64,000 bases of DNA from Blattabacterium cuenoti (GTDB lineage: Bacteria > Bacteroidota > Bacteroidia > Flavobacteriales > Blattabacteriaceae), in NCBI RefSeq assembly GCF_014251555.1, contig NZ_CP059190.1, positions 11,673 to 75,672 of the forward strand. Reading direction: 5' to 3'. Under the pieces are notes generated by a model. It made no database searches. It was not told the origin of the DNA and worked only from the letters and a program-made list of their open reading frames with translations. Of the stretch, positions 25,803-34,303 are shown piece after piece. The stretch's first letter is position 1. Each line of letters opens with the position of its first letter. The position numbers and the translations under genes are program-made.

Positions 25803-27821
25803 ATGGCTAACTTCTTAAAGTTTTATACATATAAAAATATTGTAGATAAGATTTTAGTTCCAATTATAGCAGTCTTATCATTGACGTTTTTTTTCCCAAA
25901 AAAAGAAATTTTTCAATATGAATTTTCAAAGGGAAAAAATTGGACTTACAGAGATTTGTTTTCTCCGTTTGGCTTTATTGTTCAAAAAAATAGTCAAGAT
26001 CTAGATTTAGAAATAAAAAAATTGAAAAAAGATCAGAAAATATTTTTTATTCAAAACGAAAAGATAGTTAAGAATATAAAAAAAAAGCTAAAAAAAATTA
26101 AATATCTAAAAAAAAACAAGTATTATTCCAGAATTGTTTATAAAACAGTAAATACTGTATATAAATATGGATATATAGATTTTTTTCCTGAAAAAAATAA
26201 AATTTCTATAATTTTTCTTCAAAAAAACAAAAAATGGATTCCCTTTTTATACAAAAAAATTTGTACTCACAAAAAGGTAAATAATATTATTAAGAAAAAT
26301 TTTTTGAAAAATAATAGTCATCGTGCAAAAATTTTAAAAAGAATTTTAAAAAAAATTATCGTTCCAAACTTTTTTTATAACCAAAGTTATACTGAATTTT
26401 TTTCTCATGAAAAAATTAAATCTATCAGTAAAATAAAATATTCTTTTGCAAAAGGAGATAAAATCATCAGAAATAATGAAATGATAGATGAAAATAAATT
26501 TCAAGTCTTATCTTCTTTCAAAAAAGAATATGAGAATAAAGTATGGAATAAAAAAAAAGATTATTGTCTTATTATAGGATATTTTTTCATAATTAGTATA
26601 ATATTCACTCTATTTATATTATATCTTTTTTATTTTCAAAATAAAATATTTCACAATAATAGAGAAATGAATTTTTTAATTATTAATATATTACTCATAT
26701 CATTGATTACTATTATAATTTTAAAATATCATTCAAAAATATTATATATAATTCCTTTTTGTATACTTCCTATAAGCATTCGCGCTTTTTTCAATTTTCA
26801 CTTAAGCATCATTATTCACTTAACAACTATTTTATTATTGTCTTTAATTACACCAAATAGTTTTGAATTTTTTTTTATTCAAGTCACTACAGGATTTTTA
26901 GTCATGTTAACAAACAAAAATATTTATAAAATGGCTAACCTTTTTATTGCTGTGGGAAAAATAACTATTACTTATATAATTATTTTTAGTTCACTCACTT
27001 TGATTCGTGAAGGTTCTTTAGAAAAAATTTCTTGGCATACTTTTTCATTATTCTTTTTTAGTGGAATTTTAACTTTATTTGTTCATCCATTAATATTTCT
27101 TTTTGAAAAATTATTAAATCTTACTTCTGATATTTCATTATTAGAATTATCGGATACTAACACTCCTATATTAAGATTATTATCTCAAAAAGCTCCAGGA
27201 ACTTTACAACATGTTTTAACAGTAGCAAACCTTGCAGAAGAAGCAGCTGTTTCTATTGGGGCTCATTCATTATTAGTAAGGATAGGAGCTATTTATCATG
27301 ATATAGGAAAAATCAAAAATTCATCATTTTTTACTGAAAATCAGTATAATATAATAAATCCACATGAAAAATTAAGTCCAAAAGAAAGTGCAAAAATTAT
27401 TTTAGAACATGTTCCAATTGGAATTGAGATAGCAAAAAAATATTATTTACCTGATTCTGTTACTGATTTTATACGCACTCATCATGGAAATAGTATTATT
27501 CATTATTTTTACGAAAAACAAAAAGAAAAATGTCCAAAAGTGGATAAAAAACAATTCCAATATTCTGGTCCTAAGCCTTTTTCCAAAGAAACGGCTATTG
27601 TTATGATAGCTGACTCTGTAGAAGCAGCTTCGAAAAGTATTAAAAATCCATCTTCTAAAGATTTGGAAGACTTGGTAGAAAATGTTATTAATAAACAAAA
27701 AAAAGAAAACCAGTTTTCTAATGCGGACATTACTTTAAAAGAAATAGAAAAAGTCAAAAAAGTTCTTAAAAAGAAATTAAGAAATATTTATCATACTAGA
27801 ATAGAATATCCTAAAGCTTAA
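25803..27821 (+). CDS. 7TM-HD membrane phosphohydrolase (PgpH-type, candidate c-di-AMP phosphodiesterase)
   Basis: A 672-residue protein with an N-terminal signal-anchor, a Lys-rich extracytoplasmic domain (about 25-255), a block of about seven membrane helices (roughly 257-440) and a C-terminal HD domain. The catalytic His-Asp is His499-Asp500 in IYHDIGKIKN, with upstream TLQHVLTVANLAEEAA and downstream HHGNSIIHYFYEKQ. This is the 7TMR-HDED/7TM-HD arrangement; characterised members such as PgpH hydrolyse c-di-AMP. The extracytoplasmic part is strongly diverged. The neighbours (Lrp/AsnC regulator, tRNAs) give no functional hint. ATG start at 25803. Confidence 0.88.
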   Translation: MANFLKFYTYKNIVDKILVPIIAVLSLTFFFPKKEIFQYEFSKGKNWTYRDLFSPFGFIVQKNSQDLDLEIKKLKKDQKIFFIQNEKIVKNIKKKLKKIKYLKKNKYYSRIVYKTVNTVYKYGYIDFFPEKNKISIIFLQKNKKWIPFLYKKICTHKKVNNIIKKNFLKNNSHRAKILKRILKKIIVPNFFYNQSYTEFFSHEKIKSISKIKYSFAKGDKIIRNNEMIDENKFQVLSSFKKEYENKVWNKKKDYCLIIGYFFIISIIFTLFILYLFYFQNKIFHNNREMNFLIINILLISLITIIILKYHSKILYIIPFCILPISIRAFFNFHLSIIIHLTTILLLSLITPNSFEFFFIQVTTGFLVMLTNKNIYKMANLFIAVGKITITYIIIFSSLTLIREGSLEKISWHTFSLFFFSGILTLFVHPLIFLFEKLLNLTSDISLLELSDTNTPILRLLSQKAPGTLQHVLTVANLAEEAAVSIGAHSLLVRIGAIYHDIGKIKNSSFFTENQYNIINPHEKLSPKESAKIILEHVPIGIEIAKKYYLPDSVTDFIRTHHGNSIIHYFYEKQKEKCPKVDKKQFQYSGPKPFSKETAIVMIADSVEAASKSIKNPSSKDLEDLVENVINKQKKENQFSNADITLKEIEKVKKVLKKKLRNIYHTRIEYPKA

Positions 27822-27824
27822 TTA

Positions 27825-27856
27825 TTTGTTTATTTAATAGATCTACTTTAGATTTG
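27825..27856 (+). promoter_or_regulatory. Bacteroidota-type promoter of the tRNA cluster
   Basis: TTTG (27825-27828), 20 bp, then TAGATTTG (27849-27856) matches the Bacteroidota consensus TTTG-N19-21-TAnnTTTG, and the mature tRNA-Ser starts 10 bp downstream. It is the clearest promoter in the window and supports the phylum assignment. Confidence 0.75.
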
Positions 27857-27865
27857 TATTCTTTC

Positions 27866-27950
27866 GGAGAGTTGCCGGAGTGGTTAACGGAACAGTTTGC
27901 TAAACTGTCGGTATTAAAATACCGCGTGGGTTCGAATCCCACATTCTCCG
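27866..27950 (+). tRNA. tRNA-Ser (anticodon GCT)
   Basis: An 85-nt class II tRNA. The acceptor stem GGAGAGT pairs with ATTCTCC (27943-27949), discriminator G. The anticodon stem ACAGT/ACTGT encloses loop TTGCTAA, giving GCT, which reads AGC/AGT. A long variable arm (CGGTATT...AATACCG) is as expected for serine, and the T arm has GGGTTCGAATCCC. CCA is not encoded. Confidence 0.97.
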
Positions 27951-27956
27951 CAACAA

Positions 27957-28031
27957 CGGGGTATAGCGTAGTTTGGTTATCGCGCCTGGTTTGGGACCAG
28001 GAGATCGTAGGTTCAAATCCTGCTACCCCGA
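27957..28031 (+). tRNA. tRNA-Pro (anticodon TGG)
   Basis: A 75-nt tRNA. The acceptor stem CGGGGTA pairs with TACCCCG (28024-28030), discriminator A. The anticodon stem CCTGG/CCAGG holds loop TTTGGGA, anticodon TGG. The C1-G72 pair is usual for bacterial tRNA-Pro. It starts 6 bp after tRNA-Ser and is probably co-transcribed. CCA is not encoded. Confidence 0.97.
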
Positions 28032-28041
28032 TATGCAATTA

Positions 28042-28115
28042 GATCACGTAGCTCAAATGGATAGAGCAACTGCCTTCTAAGCAGTAGGTTACAGGTTCGA
28101 GTCCTGTTGTGATCA
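28042..28115 (+). tRNA. tRNA-Arg (anticodon TCT)
   Basis: A 74-nt tRNA. The acceptor stem GATCACG pairs with TGTGATC (28108-28114, including a G-T pair), discriminator A. The anticodon stem ACTGC/GCAGT encloses CTTCTAA, giving TCT, which reads AGA/AGG; AGA is a favoured Arg codon here. CCA is not encoded. The last three bases are, on the other strand, the TGA stop of clpP. Confidence 0.97.
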
Positions 28116-28832
28116 TTTTTTTCCTTTTTTTCCTTCTAGAACTTCATCTATCATTCCGTATTCTTTAGCTTCTTTAGAAGTCATCCAATAATCTCTATCT
28201 GAGTCATTTTCTATTTTTTCAATAGAAACTCCAGAATGTTTCGATATAATTTCGTAAAGTTCCTTTTTCAACTTTAAAATTTCACGAACTGTGATTTCAA
28301 TATCTGAAGCTTGTCCTTGTGTTCCCCCTATAGGTTGATGGATCATTATTCTTGAATGTTTTAATGCAGATCTTTTATTTTTGACTCCTGCACAAAGTAA
28401 AACAGCGGCCATAGATGCCGCCATTCCAGTACAAATGGTAGCTACATCTGGTTCTATTATTTGCATGGTGTCATATATGCCTAATCCTGCATAAACATCT
28501 CCTCCTGGAGAATTAACATAGATTTGAATGTCTTTCACAGAATCTGAAGACTGTAAAAACAGTAATTGAGCTTGCACTATATTAGCTACTTGGTCTTCTA
28601 TAGGAGTTCCTAAAAAAATAACTCGATCCATCATTAAACGAGAAAAAACATCCATTTGAGCCACATTGAGTTTTCTTTCTTCAACAATATAAGGAGTCAT
28701 TGATTGAATAATATATTCATCTATCGTTAAACTATTGATTTTTTTATGCTTAGTTGCATACAGCATAAATTCTTTTGAATTTTTTTTATAATCCATTTTA
28801 TTATGTTGAAAAATTTGATCAAAGTTACTCAT
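28113..28832 (-). CDS. clpP: ATP-dependent Clp protease proteolytic subunit
   Basis: A 239-residue serine protease forming the barrel that degrades substrates fed by Clp ATPases. The triad is visible: Ser in GMAASMAAVLL, His in RIMIHQPIGG and Asp in SDRDYWMTSKEA. IYVNSPGGDVYAGLGIYD is also conserved. About 35 extra N-terminal residues precede the usual start, probably a propeptide-like extension. A ClpP partner ATPase with an IGF loop (clpC) is at 51851. The stop codon lies inside the antisense of tRNA-Arg. ATG start at 28832. Confidence 0.96.
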   Translation of the reverse strand: MSNFDQIFQHNKMDYKKNSKEFMLYATKHKKINSLTIDEYIIQSMTPYIVEERKLNVAQMDVFSRLMMDRVIFLGTPIEDQVANIVQAQLLFLQSSDSVKDIQIYVNSPGGDVYAGLGIYDTMQIIEPDVATICTGMAASMAAVLLCAGVKNKRSALKHSRIMIHQPIGGTQGQASDIEITVREILKLKKELYEIISKHSGVSIEKIENDSDRDYWMTSKEAKEYGMIDEVLEGKKGKK

Positions 28833-28926
28833 AATTCATCTCTATTTCTATGCAATATTTTGTAAAAAAAATTTATACATACATAAAAAAATACAGAAAT
28901 TAGGAACTTTTAATTTAAAAAAAGCA

Positions 28927-30393
28927 TTGAATTTGTACAAAAAATTAGCGAAACAAACAATTATCTATTCTATCGGATCAATTTTACCAAAAATTATTAA
29001 TTATGCTTTTTTAAAATTTTTTACTATTTCTTTAAAAAGAGAAGAATTTTCTCTTTATACAGATATGTATGCTTTATCTTTTCTGGTTATAGGATTTCTT
29101 TCTTTCGGATTAGAAAATACTTATTTTAGATTTTTATATAAAAAAAATTATAACCAAGAAACTATTTTTTCAACAGGTGTTATAATACAATTATTCATTA
29201 CCTCTTTTTTTTTAATTATTTCTGTGAACTCGATCAAATATTTAATTTCTATCGCTGGATATCAGGATCATCCAGAATATTTTTTTATGTTCTTCTTAAT
29301 CATATTTTTTGACACGATTTGTATTCTTCCTATGGCTTGGCTTCGTGCAAATGAAAAACCATTCAAACACACTGTTATAAATATAATAAATATACTCATC
29401 CAATCATTTTTAATAATATATATGTTTTTTAGTCCTAACAATCTTTACATCAAAGGAACTTTTTTATTTTTTATTTTTGAATGGATAAATTCTTTCACAG
29501 ACAGAACTGGTTATATATTTTTTGCAAACATGATATCGTCCTTAAGCAATTTATTTTTAGTGCTTCCTATTCTTTTAAAAAAAGTAATTCTAAAAAAATT
29601 TAACAAAATTATTGCCAAAGAAATGTTAAATTATGGAATTCCTATTATGTTAGGAACTATAGCTTTTTCTATTAATGAAAATCTTGATAAAATCTTGATC
29701 AAAAGATGGGGGTCCGATGAAATTAACGGATCTTATTCTGCTTGTTATAAAATAGCAGCTTTTATGAGTTTGTATATCAGAGTTTTTAGATTGGGAATTG
29801 AACCTTTTTTTTTTAAAAAATACGGGGATTCTGATGCAAAATATTATTATGAAGAAATTAATTATATGTTTATTCTTTTCGGATTAATTTTTTATGTATT
29901 AATATGTGGAAATATCCCCATGTTTATAGAATTTTTTATTGATCAAAAATATCACTTTGCAATGTCCATTATTCCTATAATAATGATGGGAAATTTATTT
30001 TTAGGAATTTATACAAATTTATCCATATTTTATAAAGTGATAGATAAACCTATTATAGGAACTTATATTTCCTTAATAGGGGTATTAATCACTTTTTTAT
30101 TTAATATTATTTTTATTTTAATTCCTAATAGTAGTTTTATGATCCCTGCTTGGGGAACTTTAGCATCGTATGGATGCATGTTAATCATTTTATATATTTG
30201 GGGGAAGGAAAAATTTTTTAAATTTTTTAGAAAAATAAGAAATATCATAATTCATTTTTTATTTGCAATTTTTTTAGTTTTTATGATCAATAACAAGAAA
30301 GAAATAATGTTTAGCTTTTTTTTTCAATTCCTGTATTTGATAATTGTTTTCTTTATTGAAAAAAAAAGATTGATTAATTTAATCAAATATTAA
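28927..30393 (+). CDS. Wzx/MATE-like polysaccharide or lipid-linked oligosaccharide flippase
   Basis: A 488-residue integral membrane protein with about 12-14 hydrophobic helices and few long loops, starting AKQTIIYSIGSILPKIINYA as in flavobacterial oligosaccharide flippases of the MOP superfamily. The likely substrate is a lipid-linked sugar for the cell surface, or lipid II; the sequence does not decide. TTG start at 28927; the next in-frame ATG is about 40 residues in and would remove the first helix. A sugar nucleotidyltransferase lies just downstream beyond dut. Confidence 0.8.
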   Translation: MNLYKKLAKQTIIYSIGSILPKIINYAFLKFFTISLKREEFSLYTDMYALSFLVIGFLSFGLENTYFRFLYKKNYNQETIFSTGVIIQLFITSFFLIISVNSIKYLISIAGYQDHPEYFFMFFLIIFFDTICILPMAWLRANEKPFKHTVINIINILIQSFLIIYMFFSPNNLYIKGTFLFFIFEWINSFTDRTGYIFFANMISSLSNLFLVLPILLKKVILKKFNKIIAKEMLNYGIPIMLGTIAFSINENLDKILIKRWGSDEINGSYSACYKIAAFMSLYIRVFRLGIEPFFFKKYGDSDAKYYYEEINYMFILFGLIFYVLICGNIPMFIEFFIDQKYHFAMSIIPIIMMGNLFLGIYTNLSIFYKVIDKPIIGTYISLIGVLITFLFNIIFILIPNSSFMIPAWGTLASYGCMLIILYIWGKEKFFKFFRKIRNIIIHFLFAIFLVFMINNKKEIMFSFFFQFLYLIIVFFIEKKRLINLIKY

Positions 30394-30407
30394 AAGTAGA
30401 TTATAGT

Positions 30408-30788
30408 GTGATAAAGAATGGATACCAATTAACTTTAATTGCCAATATAGAGAAATCTATTTCCATTAATTTTATGGAAAGAAAATTGATATCAACAGGC
30501 ATTTTTATTCAATTTTCCAAAAAAATTAAGTATCATTTTTTTTTGAAAAAAAAATTAATTGAAGCTGTTTGCGTCATTCATATCACAAAAAATAAAGAAA
30601 ATACGGTTTTATGTCAAGAAATTAAAATGATCATAACAAACGTTTTGTTTGAAACTATGACAATTCAATCCAATGAAAAACTAGCTATACTAAACATATT
30701 TCAAGGGCCCCAAATAAAATGGGATAAATGTTCTATTTTAAATACAAGTATGAGAGGATGCAATAGTTTTGGAAGTACTGGTATATAA
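30408..30788 (+). CDS. dut: Degenerate dUTPase-like protein (probably catalytically inactive)
   Basis: A 126-residue open frame that aligns with trimeric dUTPase (normally about 140-150 residues). The C-terminal motif V is recognisable (RGCNSFGSTGI, 116-126), as is motif IV (NEKLAILNIF, about 89-98, for GERIAQLI). Motif II (PRSGLA) reads KKKLIEA. Motif III (SPGTIDxDYRGE) reads TKNKENTVLCQE, with the catalytic Asp replaced by Asn and the second Asp by Val. Motif I is mostly lost because the first usable start is GTG at 30408. It is intact as a reading frame but lacks the dUTP-hydrolysing residues. It may be a decaying gene or have only a structural role. Confidence 0.65.
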   Translation: MIKNGYQLTLIANIEKSISINFMERKLISTGIFIQFSKKIKYHFFLKKKLIEAVCVIHITKNKENTVLCQEIKMIITNVLFETMTIQSNEKLAILNIFQGPQIKWDKCSILNTSMRGCNSFGSTGI

Positions 30789-30806
30789 CATAACAAATGA
30801 TGTGAT

Positions 30807-31826
30807 ATGAAAATTATAATTCCTATGGCTGGAAAAGGATTGCGTTTGTATCCGCACACTTTAAACACACCCAAACCATTAATCCATATAGCAGGAAAAA
30901 CAATTTTGAGAAGATTGGTGGAAAGTTTATCCGAAGTCATAAAAATTTTTTCTGTCCAAGAAATTGTTTTCATAATAGGAAATAACGGAGAAAACATTGA
31001 AAAAAAATTAATCAAATTAGCTAATGATATAGGAGTTCATCCTATTATTTATTATCAAATTACTCCGCTTGGAACGGCAGATGCTTTGTTAAAAGCTAAA
31101 GATTCATTGAATGGAGGACCGATAATCATTGTTTTTTCCGATACTTTATTTTATAACACTTCTTTGGAAAAGGAAATTACTAACAAAGTAGACAACATTA
31201 TATGGACAAAAAAAGTTAAAAATCCTCATTTATTTGGAGTGGTCAAATGTGATTCTTCGGGAGTTATTACTCATTTTATAGAAAAACCAAATAATTATGT
31301 ATCTAATCTAGCAATCATCGGTCTTTATTATTTTAGAAATAGTCTTTGTTTAAGAAAAGAACTTCAATCTTTAGATAATAACAAAATTAAAAATGAAGAA
31401 GAATATCAATTAACATCTGTTTTAGAAAACATGAGAAAAAAAGGAGAAAAATTTATTAGCAAACAAGTTCAAGAATGGATGGATTTTGGAAATAAAAAAA
31501 GAACTATTTCTTCTAATTCAAAAATATTGTCTATAGAACACAATCATTCGCAATTGATTCATGAAAAAGCAATCATAAGAGATAGTTTAATTCTAAAACC
31601 TTGTTCGATCGGAGAAAATACAAGCATTGAGAATAGCATCATAGGTCCTTATGTTTCAATAGGTAAAAATACAAAAATAAAAAATAGTAATATAAAAAGA
31701 TCTTTGATTCAGGACTATACAAAAATCCAATATGCAAATTGGCATAATTCTATGATAGGAAATCACATCTTTTATATCGGAAAAGCAAAAGAAATTAGTT
31801 TAGGCGATTATTCTGTTTATAATTGA
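30807..31826 (+). CDS. Sugar-1-phosphate nucleotidyltransferase with left-handed beta-helix tail
   Basis: A 339-residue protein. An N-terminal nucleotidyltransferase domain ([28 protein letters not shown], with the GXGXRL-type nucleotide loop and the PKP substrate Lys; [14 protein letters not shown]) is followed by hexapeptide repeats from about residue 265 ([20 protein letters not shown]). Such enzymes make NDP-sugars such as dTDP-glucose, UDP-GlcNAc or GDP-mannose. Specificity is not readable here. It follows dut by 18 bp. ATG start at 30807. Confidence 0.88.
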   Translation: MKIIIPMAGKGLRLYPHTLNTPKPLIHIAGKTILRRLVESLSEVIKIFSVQEIVFIIGNNGENIEKKLIKLANDIGVHPIIYYQITPLGTADALLKAKDSLNGGPIIIVFSDTLFYNTSLEKEITNKVDNIIWTKKVKNPHLFGVVKCDSSGVITHFIEKPNNYVSNLAIIGLYYFRNSLCLRKELQSLDNNKIKNEEEYQLTSVLENMRKKGEKFISKQVQEWMDFGNKKRTISSNSKILSIEHNHSQLIHEKAIIRDSLILKPCSIGENTSIENSIIGPYVSIGKNTKIKNSNIKRSLIQDYTKIQYANWHNSMIGNHIFYIGKAKEISLGDYSVYN

Positions 31827-31853
31827 TCAGATCCAAATTCATAATTTTTTTTT

Positions 31854-31861
31854 TATATTTG
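31854..31861 (+). promoter_or_regulatory. Candidate -7 box of tatA
   Basis: TATATTTG is a perfect TAnnTTTG and ends 17 bp before the tatA ATG. No clear -33 element at 19-21 bp was found, so confidence is moderate. Confidence 0.4.
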
Positions 31862-31878
31862 ATAAAAAATCCCGTCGA

Positions 31879-32070
31879 ATGGATTTCATTTCTATTTTTT
31901 TAATACTACTTGGAACTTTTGGTACCACAGAAATTGTGGTGATTGTCATTCTTGCACTTTTACTTTTCGGTGGTAAAAAAATACCGGAATTAATGAAAGG
32001 ATTAGGGACAGGATTGAAAGAATTCAAAAAGGCTTCTGAAGGAAAAGATTCAGAATCTGAAAAAGAATAA
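31879..32070 (+). CDS. tatA: TatA/E family twin-arginine translocase subunit
   Basis: A 63-residue protein with a short N-terminal membrane helix ([15 protein letters not shown]), the conserved [22 protein letters not shown] amphipathic helix and an acidic/charged tail, as in TatA. TatA forms the pore for folded proteins carrying an RR signal. ActB at 60412 in this window has such a motif (SRRDFFK) and is a likely client. TatC is not in the window. An antisense ORF here is a shadow. Confidence 0.93.
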   Translation: MDFISIFLILLGTFGTTEIVVIVILALLLFGGKKIPELMKGLGTGLKEFKKASEGKDSESEKE

Positions 32071-32092
32071 AAAAATTTCTTTCATTTTGCGT

Positions 32093-32184
32093 TTGTTCGT
32101 TAGTACTTTTTTTCTACAATTTGAGATAATGGCAACGATTGTTCGTTAGTACTTTTTTTCTACAATTTGAGATAATGGCAACGA
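32093..32184. repeat. Perfect tandem duplication, 2 x 46 bp, covering promoter-like sequence and start codon
   Basis: Positions 32093-32138 and 32139-32184 are identical. Each unit carries TTG, 19 bp, TACAATTTG (promoter-like, with one extra base in the -7 box) and, 5 bp on, an ATG followed by GCAACGAT. The second ATG (32175) opens the transglycosylase gene. The first (32129) opens only MATIVR and then TAG. The copies are identical, so the event is probably recent. Confidence 0.96.
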
Positions 32185-33245
32185 TAAAGATAAGAAATAT
32201 TATGTTTTTTATGCTCATATTAAAAAGTTTGATTGTTCAATCTGCATCAAAGCCCTTTTTGGAACAAAAAAATGTAATCAACTTTCATAAAGATGTTTTC
32301 GATCAAAAATTAGATTTAAATAATATTTATATAGAGAAATTATGGAAAAAAATGCTTGGAGGGAAGAAAAAATCTTTATCTGGTAAAAAATTATCTCATA
32401 AAAAAAATATTGTTCTTACTAATACTAATATAGATTCTGAAGAACTTCAATTAAGATTAAATTTTTTAAATCAAAGATCTCAAACTAAAATACTTAAATA
32501 CAACAGCATAGTGCATGCTTCCGTAGAAAGTTATCTTCGTATGGGAAAATATATAGGAAGAATTATTTCATTGTCAGAATTTTATTTTCCTATGTTTGAA
32601 GAAAAACTTGAAAACTACCGTCTTCCAAAAGAATTAAAATATTTAGCTATTATAGAATCAAATTTAAATCCTGTTGTAACCTCCAAGGCAGGAGCTCAAG
32701 GAATTTGGCAATTCATGCCTGAAACTGGTAAAATATATGATCTCAACATTAATAATATTTATGATGAAAGAAATGATCCTGTCAAATCAACAGAAGCAGC
32801 TTGCCGTTATTTAAAATTTTTATATAAAAAAATAGGAAATTGGGAATTAGTCTTAGCTGCTTATAATGCTGGTCCAGGCACTGTAGATAAAATATTGCAA
32901 CATCATCAAAACAGAAAAGATTTCTGGGGGTTATGGGAATTTTTTCCAAAAGAAACTCAAAATTATGTTCCAAAATTTATTGCCATTAATTATGTCATGA
33001 ATTACTATAAAGAACATAATATTTACACATATCGCTCCTCTCCCTACAAATATAAATATAAAGAAACAGCCCTAATCCCTATCAAAGAAAAAATTTCTTT
33101 GAAATTTTTTGCCTATAGTTTAAATATGCCTTATCAAGATTTAATTCTTCTAAATCCACAATATCTTGTGGATCTTATTCCTCCTGGAAATAAGTTTTTT
33201 TTGAGATTACCAAAAAACAAAGTTTTCTTTTTAAAAAAAAAATAG
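32175..33245 (+). CDS. MltD-like lytic transglycosylase with C-terminal LysM-like domain
   Basis: About 356 residues. The signal peptide (MATIKIRNIMFFMLILKSLIVQSAS) is followed by an SLT domain whose catalytic Glu161 lies in AIIESNLNP, then GAQGIWQFMPETG and AAYNAGPGTVDKI. A degenerate LysM-like module follows (KEKISLKFFAYSLNMPYQDLILLNP). It cleaves peptidoglycan glycan strands to anhydro ends and would balance the elongasome genes. The frame extends upstream to a TTG at 32139 inside the duplicated unit, but the ATG at 32175 gives a clean signal peptide. Confidence 0.88.
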   Translation: MATIKIRNIMFFMLILKSLIVQSASKPFLEQKNVINFHKDVFDQKLDLNNIYIEKLWKKMLGGKKKSLSGKKLSHKKNIVLTNTNIDSEELQLRLNFLNQRSQTKILKYNSIVHASVESYLRMGKYIGRIISLSEFYFPMFEEKLENYRLPKELKYLAIIESNLNPVVTSKAGAQGIWQFMPETGKIYDLNINNIYDERNDPVKSTEAACRYLKFLYKKIGNWELVLAAYNAGPGTVDKILQHHQNRKDFWGLWEFFPKETQNYVPKFIAINYVMNYYKEHNIYTYRSSPYKYKYKETALIPIKEKISLKFFAYSLNMPYQDLILLNPQYLVDLIPPGNKFFLRLPKNKVFFLKKK

Positions 33246-33299
33246 TGAAGCATATATTATATATGTGATAACTAAAGTTTCCTTAACATTTTCAAAATT

Positions 33300-34295
33300 A
33301 TGAACGAAAAAATTGAACAAAAAAGAAAATCCTTAGAACTTGTTCTAGAAAAAATGGATAAAATATATGGGAAAGGAACTGTTATGCGAATGGGAGATTC
33401 TCATATAGAAAATTTAGAAATTATTTCTTCTGGATCTTTAAGCTTAGATATAGCTTTGGGAATAAAAGGATTTCCAAAAGGTCGCATTATTGAAATATTT
33501 GGACCAGAATCTTCAGGAAAAACTACTTTAGCTTTACATGCAATAACTCAATCTCAAAAAAAAGGAGGTTTCGCTGGTTTTATTGATGCGGAACATGCTT
33601 TTGACTGTATTTATGCTCAAAAAATAGGAGTTAACATCAAAGAGTTAATAATATCTCAACCAGATAATGGGGAACAAGCGCTTGAAATAGTAGATAATTT
33701 AATTAGATCTGGTGTTATTGATATGATCGTGGTTGATTCTGTGGCAGCTTTAACTCCTAAAAGTGAAATAGAAGGAGAAATGGGTGATTCTAAAATAGGA
33801 TTACAAGCTAGATTAATGTCTCAAGCTTTGAGAAAGCTAACTTCTAGTATAGGTAAATCAAAAAGCATACTCATATTTATTAATCAATTAAGAGAAAAGA
33901 TCGGGGTGTATGGAAATCCGGAAGTGACAACAGGCGGAAATGCTTTGAAATTTTATTCATCAATTCGATTAGACATTCGAAAAGGAAATCAAATCAAGAA
34001 TGGAGAAAAAATATTAGGAAATAGGACAAAGGTAAAAGTAGTGAAAAATAAACTTTCTCCTCCTTTTAAAATTGCTGAATTTGATATTATGTACGGGGAA
34101 GGAATTTCAAAAATAGGGGAAATCCTGGATTTAGGAGTTGATTTAGGAATTATTAAAAAAAATGCATCTTGGTTTAGTTATGGAGATATGAAATTAGGTC
34201 AAGGAAGAGATTCTGTAAAAGAATTTTTAAAAGAAAAGAAAAACATTATAAATGAAATACAAAAAAATATAATAAATCAATATATTCAAAAATAG
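33300..34295 (+). CDS. recA: RecA recombinase
   Basis: A 331-residue protein close to normal RecA length with a shortened acidic tail. Walker A is GPESSGKT (68-75), FIDAEHAFD and Walker B-like [19 protein letters not shown] follow, and the DNA-binding loops ([42 protein letters not shown]) are intact. It drives homologous strand exchange. Conservation of recA contrasts with the decayed dnaX and dut in the same window. ATG at 33300, 54 bp after the transglycosylase. Confidence 0.98.
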   Translation: MNEKIEQKRKSLELVLEKMDKIYGKGTVMRMGDSHIENLEIISSGSLSLDIALGIKGFPKGRIIEIFGPESSGKTTLALHAITQSQKKGGFAGFIDAEHAFDCIYAQKIGVNIKELIISQPDNGEQALEIVDNLIRSGVIDMIVVDSVAALTPKSEIEGEMGDSKIGLQARLMSQALRKLTSSIGKSKSILIFINQLREKIGVYGNPEVTTGGNALKFYSSIRLDIRKGNQIKNGEKILGNRTKVKVVKNKLSPPFKIAEFDIMYGEGISKIGEILDLGVDLGIIKKNASWFSYGDMKLGQGRDSVKEFLKEKKNIINEIQKNIINQYIQK

Positions 34296-34303
34296 AAAGT
34301 GAT

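Noticed and set aside
27811-28042. ORFs on both strands across the tRNA cluster
   Set aside because: They lie almost entirely on three well-paired tRNA genes; the peptides show tRNA-derived sequence and no family resemblance.
28116-28135. T-rich stretch after tRNA-Arg as an intrinsic terminator
   Set aside because: No GC hairpin precedes it apart from the tRNA itself, and the same bases encode the Lys-rich end of clpP.
31839-32027. Antisense 62-residue ORF over tatA
   Set aside because: It is the complement of the conserved tatA helix region and resembles no known family.
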